Of a stretch of DNA of 18,737 nt, positions 14,185 through 18,737 are shown piece after piece. Position 1 is the stretch's first letter. Every line of letters starts with the position of its first letter. The notes under the pieces were generated by a model. It searched no databases, was not told the DNA's origin, and worked only from the letters and a program-made list of their open reading frames with translations. The translations under genes were made by a program, and so were the position numbers. This DNA is from a bacterium UBP8_UBA6595 (GTDB lineage: Bacteria; Margulisbacteria; Marinamargulisbacteria; UBA6595). Where the stretch lies: the NCBI GenBank assembly GCA_002433595.1, contig DJIL01000026.1, forward strand, positions 1 to 18,737, in the 5' to 3' direction.

Positions 14185-15040
14185 TTTTTTAAATGGGCCC
14201 AATGGGAATACCGATTCAATTCGCGCACTCGGCATGGGCGTGTTTGACGGGATTCATCGGGGGCATCAAGTTATTGTGGATCAATGCAGTCATTTAATGA
14301 CCTTTATGCCGTATCCTCGGGCGGTTCTAAACCCAGAGATGCCAGTCATTCCACGTTTAACGGTATTGTCTGAAATGCAGCACTTGTTTCCCAATACAAT
14401 TGCGTTGCGGTTCACGCCAGCGATTGCGGCACTACCGGCATCAGAATTTTTTGATCGGTTTGTGGTGCAGCAATTGGCCCCTAAGCGTGTTGTTGTGGGT
14501 GAAGATTTTAAATTTGGTGCGAATCAAAGTGGCAATGGGACCGTTCTTCAGGCCTTGGGAGCCGCTGCGGGTATTGATGTCGTGGTGGTTCCGCTGGTTG
14601 TTCAAGACGGACAGCCGGTGAAAAGTGGTCGCATTCGAACGGCTATTCGGGCCGGCCAGTTTAATCATGCTGTGGATTTGCTGGGGCATCCGTACTGCTT
14701 ATCCGGTACGGTTGTGCGGGGTGATGGCCGGGGACGCACCTTGGGGTTTCCAACGGCTAATCTAAAAATTCCTGATACTAAGCTGGGCCTTTTGCCCGGT
14801 GTTTATGCCGGGTATTTAGCAGATACACAAGCGCCGGTGGTGGTGTATAGTGGGTCTGCGCCAACATTTGATACCAAAACGCCTCGGCATGAAGTGCATA
14901 TTTTAGACTATGATGGGGATTTGTATGGTCAATCACTATCGGTTATGATAACCCGACAAATTCGGGGAGAGAGGCAGTTCGAGTCGACCGATGCCTTGCA
15001 AGCACAAATTCAACGCGATAGTCAGGCAGCGAGGCGCTAA
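14177..15040 (+). CDS. ribF: Bifunctional riboflavin kinase / FAD synthetase
   Basis: RibF, 287 residues, converts riboflavin to FMN and then FAD. The N-terminal adenylyltransferase has GVFDGIHRGH (21-30, nucleotidyltransferase HxGH signature), ASEFFDRFVVQQLAPKRVVVGEDFKFG and SGRIRTAIRAG. The C-terminal flavokinase has GTVVRGDGRGRTLGFPTANL with PTAN, LLPGVYAGY, SGSAPTF and HEVHILDYDGDLYG. ATG 14177 is chosen: it overlaps the truB stop by 8 bp and begins just before the first strand, while the upstream ATG 14102 would add 25 residues from within truB. The region after the HxGH loop is shorter than usual. Last gene of the cluster; only 1 bp separates its stop from that of the convergent mnmE. 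Confidence 0.95.
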   Translation: MRDFLNGPNGNTDSIRALGMGVFDGIHRGHQVIVDQCSHLMTFMPYPRAVLNPEMPVIPRLTVLSEMQHLFPNTIALRFTPAIAALPASEFFDRFVVQQLAPKRVVVGEDFKFGANQSGNGTVLQALGAAAGIDVVVVPLVVQDGQPVKSGRIRTAIRAGQFNHAVDLLGHPYCLSGTVVRGDGRGRTLGFPTANLKIPDTKLGLLPGVYAGYLADTQAPVVVYSGSAPTFDTKTPRHEVHILDYDGDLYGQSLSVMITRQIRGERQFESTDALQAQIQRDSQAARR

Positions 15041-15041
15041 C

Positions 15042-16421
15042 TTACTTTCCCACGCAAAACCGAGAAAAAATACCGTCCAATACGGTTTCGGTTATGGCAT
15101 CACCGGTCATTTCAGAACAGTGGTGAATGGCTGTTTTGAGATCAAAAGCGAGTAAATCCATGTCATCCATAGTGTGAGTCAATGTTGTGTGTAGGTGGCT
15201 TAAACAGGCCAGTAATTGGTTTAAGCATGCCCGTTGACGGGCGTTACATACGAGGGCTAAATCCGATTGTTTGGGGGGCTGAAAGGTTTGAGTGAGTTGA
15301 TGATTGAGGGCATCAAGGCCATTCGGGGATCGGGTGGATAGGGGGAGTACGGGCCAAGACTTCGGAAACCCAGACGGGCGAATGCGCCGAGTTTTGAGAT
15401 CGGACTTATTAATGAGTCGCCACACAGGTTTTTGCGTTCGTTTGAGTGTTTTCATAAGCTGAGTATCGGCAGCTGTTGTAGGTTTTGTTTGATCTTGAAC
15501 CCAGATAATTAAATCGGTGGCAATCATGAGCGGTTTGATTTTTCGAATGCCTGCCGCTTCAATCTGATTGCGAGTGTGTCGAATACCGGCCGAGTCCGTC
15601 CATTCAAATTGATAGCCTCCCAACTGGGTTGTGGCTGTAATATAGTCCCGAGTTGTCCCGGGTAATCGGGTGACAATGGCGCGATTATGTCCCAGTAGGG
15701 CATTAAATAAGCTGGATTTCCCCACATTGGGTTGTCCCACAATCAGGCATCGAATACTACGCTGAATCCGTTCACCGTGGTCTTGGGTCTGGACGGCTCT
15801 AGCTAAGGTATTGCGCAGTGATTTGATTTTTTGAATCGTGGATTCTGAATCCAGCGGAGGAATTTCATCCGGGAAATCCAAATGCCCATTTACCACTTCC
15901 AATAAGCGAGTTAATTCGTTGCGAATAGTTTCAATCCACTGGTTTAAGCGGCCCTGAACATGATTAATGGCACTAAGATGGGCCCAATCGGATTCAGCCG
16001 CAATTAATTCACCAATGCCTTCCGCTTGGGTTAAATCCAGTTTGCCATTTAAAAACGCCCGTTTGGTGAATTCGCCGGGCTTCGCTTCTCGGATACCCAT
16101 TTGATACACCGTTGTACGTAGCTTTTGAATCACAACCTGGCTGGCATGAATATGAAGTTCCACCACATCTTCACCCGTAAACGAGGCCGGGCACTGGAAC
16201 ACTACCACACAGGCCTCATCAATGGGATCACCAGTCGCTGTATACAAGGTTCTCTTGGCCATGTAACGCGCGGGCGGTATGGGCTTTGCGGGGGTTAAGG
16301 TATGCAATGCGGCGATAGCCTGCTCGCCCGAAATACGCAAAATAGCCACTGCCCCGGGGCCTTGGGGCGTAATAATAGCCGTTATAGTATCTAAATTAGG
16401 GTTTGACTGTGATAATGCCAT
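15042..16421 (-). CDS. mnmE: tRNA modification GTPase MnmE
   Basis: MnmE (TrmE), 459 residues, works with MnmG to modify U34 of tRNAs (cmnm5/nm5 derivatives). The N-terminal folate-binding domain (ITPQGPGAVAILRISG; FTGEDVVELHIH; PGEFTKRAFLNGKLDLTQAEGI) is followed by a helical domain with an inserted G domain: GQPNVGKSS (229-237), GTTRD (255-259), DSAG (276-279, Ser where Thr is usual) and NKSD (338-341). It ends FCVGK (455-459), keeping the functional Cys of the C-x-GK motif. ATG 16421 gives the family length; an upstream GTG-like extension to 16502 would add 27 unmatched residues. The start overlaps the yidC 3' end by 26 bp and has no clear Shine-Dalgarno sequence, so coupling to yidC is likely. 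mnmG is not in the window. Confidence 0.96.
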   Translation of the reverse strand: MALSQSNPNLDTITAIITPQGPGAVAILRISGEQAIAALHTLTPAKPIPPARYMAKRTLYTATGDPIDEACVVVFQCPASFTGEDVVELHIHASQVVIQKLRTTVYQMGIREAKPGEFTKRAFLNGKLDLTQAEGIGELIAAESDWAHLSAINHVQGRLNQWIETIRNELTRLLEVVNGHLDFPDEIPPLDSESTIQKIKSLRNTLARAVQTQDHGERIQRSIRCLIVGQPNVGKSSLFNALLGHNRAIVTRLPGTTRDYITATTQLGGYQFEWTDSAGIRHTRNQIEAAGIRKIKPLMIATDLIIWVQDQTKPTTAADTQLMKTLKRTQKPVWRLINKSDLKTRRIRPSGFPKSWPVLPLSTRSPNGLDALNHQLTQTFQPPKQSDLALVCNARQRACLNQLLACLSHLHTTLTHTMDDMDLLAFDLKTAIHHCSEMTGDAITETVLDGIFSRFCVGK

Positions 16422-17070
16422 TGGCCGAATCAATGGATCGGTTGGCCATAATTTGTTGAATCGTAGAGATAACCTGAGAACTGGCCCAATACAGCAAAAC
16501 ACCCGCCGGCATTTTCAAACAAATAAACACCATAACAACGGGTAAAAACGCCATGATTTTTTGTTGTTGAGGATTGATCGCCATTAATTTTTGAGACCAC
16601 CACGTAGAAGCCCCAACCAACGCAGGCAAGATAAAGAATCGATCGGGTTGAACTAAATTATCAATCCAAAAGGGGATAAACCCCGCATAGACACCCACTT
16701 GTTGGGTCATGGCTTGAAAGGTTTCGCTATTGATCCCATGGAAAATAGCAAAGAAAATCGGCAGTTGAACCACCATAGGCAAGCAACCACTTAACGGATT
16801 TACTTTATTGTCTTTGTATAATTGCATCATACTTTGCTGAAGTTTTTTAGGGTCATTTTTGTGTTTTTTTTGCAAGTCCTTCAATTTAGGTTGAATGGCT
16901 TTCATGGCATTCATCGATTGGAATTGCTTGTGAGTCAATGGATAAAATATCAGCTTCACCATTAAAGTAAGGAGTAAAATACCAATGCCATAATTGGGTA
17001 CAATGTGGGCATAAGCAATGTCTAAAAATTTTAATATAAATCCGTCAACTATAAAATCAATCAATACCAT
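16396..17070 (-). CDS. yidC: Membrane protein insertase YidC, short form
   Basis: YidC/Oxa1/Alb3-family insertase, 224 residues, which inserts proteins into the inner membrane alone or with SecYEG. The five-helix core is complete: GIGILLLTLMVKLIFYPLTHKQF (28-50, K39 at the position of the hydrophilic-groove Arg), the coiled C1 loop (KLKDLQKKHKNDPKKLQQSM), YKDNKVNPLSGCLPMVVQLPIFFAIF (85-110), RFFILPALVGAS and QQKIMAFLPVVM. The first helix and large periplasmic P1 domain of Gram-negative YidC, and any signal peptide, are absent, although the core resembles Gram-negative sequences. ATG 17070 is chosen over 17100 because GGGGGTG lies just upstream and it follows the yidD stop by 2 bp. Confidence 0.94.
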   Translation of the reverse strand: MVLIDFIVDGFILKFLDIAYAHIVPNYGIGILLLTLMVKLIFYPLTHKQFQSMNAMKAIQPKLKDLQKKHKNDPKKLQQSMMQLYKDNKVNPLSGCLPMVVQLPIFFAIFHGINSETFQAMTQQVGVYAGFIPFWIDNLVQPDRFFILPALVGASTWWSQKLMAINPQQQKIMAFLPVVMVFICLKMPAGVLLYWASSQVISTIQQIMANRSIDSANGIITVKP

Positions 17071-17072
17071 AA

Positions 17073-17270
17073 TTACACCCCCGATGAAAATGGATGACAA
17101 CGCAACAATTGGTTAAGCCCCTTCCAAGATCCGTGGCAAACGCCCAAGGTTTGAATGCTTTGTTTGGTATATTCCGAGCAGGACGGGTAGAACCGGCAAC
17201 TGGGCGGGGTTAAGGGCGAAATGTACCGTTGATAGCCGCTGATAAGCCAGCATAGAGTTTGTTTAATCAT
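17073..17270 (-). CDS. yidD: Membrane protein insertion efficiency factor YidD
   Basis: YidD, 65 residues, is a small membrane-associated protein that assists YidC/Sec-dependent insertion. It shows the family pattern ISGYQRYISPLTPPSCRFYPSCSEY (10-34, Cys25 and Cys31), then WKGLNQLLRCHPF (49-61, Cys58), and ends four residues later, without the GGYDPVP tail found in many homologues. ATG 17270 is preferred: TAGAGAGA lies about 9 nt upstream, whereas the longer reading to 17309 adds 13 residues not seen in the family. Located between rnpA and yidC, its conserved position. An internal promoter may lie at 17363-17335. Confidence 0.92.
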   Translation of the reverse strand: MIKQTLCWLISGYQRYISPLTPPSCRFYPSCSEYTKQSIQTLGVCHGSWKGLNQLLRCHPFSSGV

Positions 17271-17334
17271 AAATTGTTTCTCTCTAGTCATTGCGATGAA
17301 TAAACACACACAACAATCGATTAATAATTGACTA

Positions 17335-17363
17335 ATTTTACCAAGAATTAATCAATTTTGCAA
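17335..17363 (-). promoter_or_regulatory. Candidate internal promoter before yidD
   Basis: On the minus strand: TTGCAA (17363-17358), a 17-bp spacer ending TGG, then TAAAAT (17340-17335), an extended -10 with 5 of 6 matches. It overlaps the rnpA 3' end and would give a leader of about 58 nt for yidD, letting yidD-yidC-mnmE be expressed apart from rpmH-rnpA. AT-rich context makes a chance match possible. Confidence 0.4.
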
Positions 17364-17692
17364 TGTATTTTTAGCCAATGGTGAACACGAGAAAAGTCGT
17401 GGTCAATGGTGGTTGCCGTTTGGGGTTTGAGTGCGGGTCTAACGACCACAATAATATTGTGTCCGTAGCGGTTCAGCTGGTGGGTGCGGTACCAGTCTTT
17501 TAATTGACGGCGAAATCGATTGCGCGTTACGGCTTTTTTACTCGCTTTTTTACTAATTACAACCGAGAATTGACAGTGGCTAGTCAAACAAGGTGCGATG
17601 TGAACAGTGGTCGTTGTGAAGTAGAAACGTTTAATCGCTATAGAAAAATGATGACGAAAAGTAGATCCTTCTGTAAAAGGAACCCAACGCAT
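17348..17692 (-). CDS. rnpA: Ribonuclease P protein component
   Basis: RnpA, 114 residues, is the protein subunit of RNase P, which trims tRNA 5' leaders together with its catalytic RNA. The core is FSVVISKKASKKAVTRNRFRRQLKDWYR, containing the highly conserved RNR box that contacts pre-tRNA, followed by HNIIVVVRPAL and a C-terminal helix. The N-terminal half is only weakly family-like, as is usual. The start is uncertain: ATG 17692 gives the normal length, while GTG 17716 adds eight residues and sits 9 bp from the rpmH stop. Neither has a clear Shine-Dalgarno sequence. The gene directly follows rpmH, the near-universal arrangement. Confidence 0.92.
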   Translation of the reverse strand: MRWVPFTEGSTFRHHFSIAIKRFYFTTTTVHIAPCLTSHCQFSVVISKKASKKAVTRNRFRRQLKDWYRTHQLNRYGHNIIVVVRPALKPQTATTIDHDFSRVHHWLKIHCKID

Positions 17693-17725
17693 GGCGTATG
17701 GCCGTTGGCGTTGCACGAGTGTGGG

Positions 17726-17860
17726 TTATACGGTTAGCTTTCGTCGTTGTTTGCGTCGACGCGCGTTCAGTACGCGTCGGCCGCCGACGGTTTGCATGCG
17801 AACACGGAAGCCGTGGGTCTTTTTTCGTTTTCTTGAATTGGGTTGATACGGTCGTTTCAT
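17726..17860 (-). CDS. rpmH: 50S ribosomal protein L34
   Basis: L34, 44 residues, very basic: [20 protein letters not shown], then [24 protein letters not shown]. It matches the family along its whole length (MKRTYQPS.R.R...HGFR.RM.T..GR.VL..RR.KGR..L), with QRR in place of the usual KGR segment. AGGA at 17872-17869, 8 nt before the ATG, is the ribosome binding site, and a strong promoter lies upstream. First gene of rpmH-rnpA-yidD-yidC-mnmE, the cluster often located near the replication origin; no dnaA gene or DnaA box is seen on its upstream side. Confidence 0.97.
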   Translation of the reverse strand: MKRPYQPNSRKRKKTHGFRVRMQTVGGRRVLNARRRKQRRKLTV

Positions 17861-17900
17861 TGTTTAATTCCTATTTTCCTCTTTTTTATCTAATAGCTTG

Positions 17901-17930
17901 ATTATACTATGGGAGAGGGTATCTCTTCAA
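17901..17930 (-). promoter_or_regulatory. Promoter of the rpmH cluster
   Basis: On the minus strand: TTGAAG (17930-17925, 4 of 6), an 18-bp spacer, TATAAT (17906-17901, perfect -10). The predicted start is near 17894, giving a leader of about 34 nt with an AGGA ribosome binding site before rpmH. The position fits expression of the ribosomal protein and downstream genes. Confidence 0.65.
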
Positions 17931-17938
17931 GCACTGGT

Positions 17939-17965
17939 CTCAGCGGCTGCAGCGCAGCCGCTGAG
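17939..17965. repeat. Perfect 12-bp stem hairpin, 3-nt loop
   Basis: CTCAGCGGCTGC (17939-17950), AGC loop, GCAGCCGCTGAG (17954-17965): a perfect 12-bp GC-rich inverted repeat. It lies 33 bp beyond the stop of the Ala/Pro-rich gene and 9 bp upstream of the rpmH -35. Likely a transcription terminator or insulating hairpin for the upstream gene, but no T-tract follows on either strand. Confidence 0.75.
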
Positions 17966-17997
17966 TGGGGGGAGTTATGGGCTTGCTTAATTTGGTA

Positions 17998-18737
17998 CTA
18001 CTGGTTTGGTACTACTGGAGAAAGTGGTCTGGGAGCGCTTTTATTTTTGAATAAGCCAAGTACGCTATTCAATGCTTTATTGAAACGGGGATCGCTATTA
18101 GATCGGGTTATAGGTGGGTTTAGGTTTGTCTGTGGTGGTGATGATTTATGAAATTGATCAGGTTCTGTTTTAGCAGATTGCCTAGTTGGTGCCTGAAAAA
18201 CTATTTCTTCTTTTATTTCTTCTAATGATGCTGATGATGCTGATGATGGTGATGATGCTGGTGGTGGTAGTGGTGGGCCGCCTATTGGTAGTACTGGTGC
18301 TGGTGGTGCTGGTGGTACTGGTGCTGGTGCTGGTGGTACTGGTGCTGGTGGTACTGGTGGTACTGATGATGTTGAGATTGATGTTTCTTCTGCTGGTGCT
18401 AGTACTGCTTTATAAGTTTTGCGTACGTCATTTGCGGCGTTTACTGCGTCCTCTGCGGCATTTACTGTTGCTTCTGCCTGTGCTGCTGCTTCTTCTGCCT
18501 GTGCTGCTGCTGCTTCTGTTGCCTCTGCTGCTGCATTTTCAAAAATTTTGCATGCGTCCTTTGTGGCGTTTACTGCGGCGTTTACTGCGTCCTCTGCGGC
18601 GTTTACTGCGGATTCTGCTTCTTTTTTCTTTACCTTTACTGCATTTACTAATGCTGCATTTACTAATACTTTTGCCTGTTTTTCTGCTGCTGCCTGTTCT
18701 GCTTCTGCCTCTGCTGCTGCCTGTTCTGCTTCTGCCT
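17998..18737 (-). CDS. Ala-rich / Pro-rich repeat protein, 5' end outside window
   Basis: An open frame from the right edge to TAG at 18000-17998, giving the last 245 residues. Visible residues 1-110 are about half Ala with Glu, Gln, Val, Asn and Lys, likely an extended helix or coiled coil, with repeats (AEAEQAAAE twice; VNAAEDAVNAA twice). Residues 125-159 are a formin-like proline tract (PPVPPAPVPP ... GGPPLPPP), followed by a Ser-rich stretch, an acidic/basic patch and a tail ending LSPVVPNQ. No enzyme motif is seen and no family is recognised. Coiled-coil plus poly-Pro architecture occurs in actin-active surface or secreted proteins of intracellular bacteria (RickA, Sca2, ActA); this is analogy only. 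Codons are overwhelmingly A-ending (GCA, CCA, GTA, TCA), unlike the neighbours. The opposite-strand readings are shorter and interrupted. Confidence 0.7.
   Translation of the reverse strand, partial: AEAEQAAAEAEAEQAAAEKQAKVLVNAALVNAVKVKKKEAESAVNAAEDAVNAAVNATKDACKIFENAAAEATEAAAAQAEEAAAQAEATVNAAEDAVNAANDVRKTYKAVLAPAEETSISTSSVPPVPPAPVPPAPAPVPPAPPAPVLPIGGPPLPPPASSPSSASSASLEEIKEEIVFQAPTRQSAKTEPDQFHKSSPPQTNLNPPITRSNSDPRFNKALNSVLGLFKNKSAPRPLSPVVPNQ
18259..18363 (-). repeat. Proline-rich low-complexity tract
   Basis: CCA/GCA/GTA codons in irregular PPV/PPA units, encoding residues 125-159 of the visible protein and ending in GGPPLPPP. On the plus strand it is a TGG/TGC/TAC triplet tract almost without A outside TAC. 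Poly-Pro tracts of this form bind profilin, SH3 or EVH1 domains in eukaryotic proteins. Confidence 0.8.
18434..18608 (-). repeat. Dispersed 34-bp repeat in the Ala-rich region
   Basis: A 34-bp unit at 18434-18467 recurs at 18575-18608 with one mismatch, each encoding an AVNAAEDAVNAA-like peptide. Shorter related pieces (GCGTTTACTGC) lie nearby. This indicates internal duplication within the coiled-coil region. Confidence 0.8.
18684..18737 (-). repeat. 27-bp perfect tandem repeat at the window edge
   Basis: Two identical 27-bp units, 18684-18710 and 18711-18737, encode nine-residue EAEAEQAAA-type units of the Ala-rich protein. The array reaches the last base of the window and probably continues beyond it. 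Confidence 0.9.

Noticed and set aside
17504..17901. Plus-strand ORFs over rnpA and rpmH
   Set aside because: They lie opposite two certain genes, and the apparent hydrophobic peptides arise from antisense of Arg/Lys codons.
17860..18000. Replication origin next to rpmH
   Set aside because: rpmH clusters often lie near oriC, but no DnaA boxes, dnaA/dnaN or AT-rich unwinding element were found here.
17909..18151. 80-residue plus-strand ORF covering the hairpin and the tail of the Ala/Pro gene
   Set aside because: The minus-strand frame is open for 740 bp with a plausible tail; this ORF spans a perfect inverted repeat and has no family match.
18190..18413. Gly-rich plus-strand reading of the triplet tract (GAGG/GTGG-like), resembling a PE_PGRS-type protein
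   Set aside because: It is bounded by a TGA and a TAA about 240 bp apart and has no start or ribosome binding site; the opposite frame is far longer.
18190..18737. CRISPR-like look of the short repeats at the right end
   Set aside because: Repeats are in-frame, of unequal length, lack unique spacers of regular size, and encode peptide repeats.

Overview
The window reads as standard-code (TGG for Trp, TGA used as stop) bacterial chromosome of moderate GC, densely packed with core genes. It also carries two genes that look like products aimed at a eukaryotic host. The metal-binding protein has a cleavable-looking signal peptide without a lipobox, and the YidC core resembles the Gram-negative type, so a diderm cell is likely. 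A U-box protein and an Ala-rich/Pro-rich repeat protein suggest a host-associated or intracellular bacterium (Dependentiae, Chlamydiae-like, rickettsial or legionella-like lineages are all conceivable). I cannot fix the phylum from sequence alone.

Layout. 1-1412 (minus): 5' part of glpK, running off the left edge. 1413-1739: AT-rich intergenic region with a promoter facing each way, then a small ORF. 1740-2915 (plus): a U-box protein with hydrophobic segments and short repeats; its 5' end holds three 7-base homopolymer runs where a frame change would join it to the ORF at 1634. 2957-4709 (plus): a small CbiX/SirB-type chelatase and an SDR39U1-SRPBCC fusion. 8645-4683 (minus): a five-gene operon for a DtxR/MntR regulator, periplasmic binding protein, ATPase and two permeases (SitABCD/TroABCD type, probably Mn/Fe). 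A palindromic operator sits on the regulator's promoter. 8749-15040 (plus): the nusA-infB-rbfA-nrnA-truB-ribF transcription/translation cluster behind a strong extended -10 promoter. 17860-15042 (minus): the conserved origin-type cluster rpmH-rnpA-yidD-yidC-mnmE. 17998-18737 (minus): the C-terminal 245 residues of a repeat-rich Ala/Pro protein, 5' end outside the window.

How the genes fit together. Most of the window is housekeeping: tRNA and ribosome maturation, transcription elongation, membrane insertion, FAD/FMN synthesis, glycerol entry and metal uptake. Operons are tightly overlapped. One convergent pair shares 27 bp and another is separated by 1 bp. Several promoters (glpK, cbiX, mntR) place the predicted transcript start at or within a few bases of the start codon, suggesting leaderless or very short-leader mRNAs. 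Possible novelty lies in the U-box gene with its homopolymer junction and in the Ala/Pro-rich protein next to rpmH, which has an extreme preference for codons ending in A.

No rRNA, tRNA, CRISPR array, transposase or integrase was seen.
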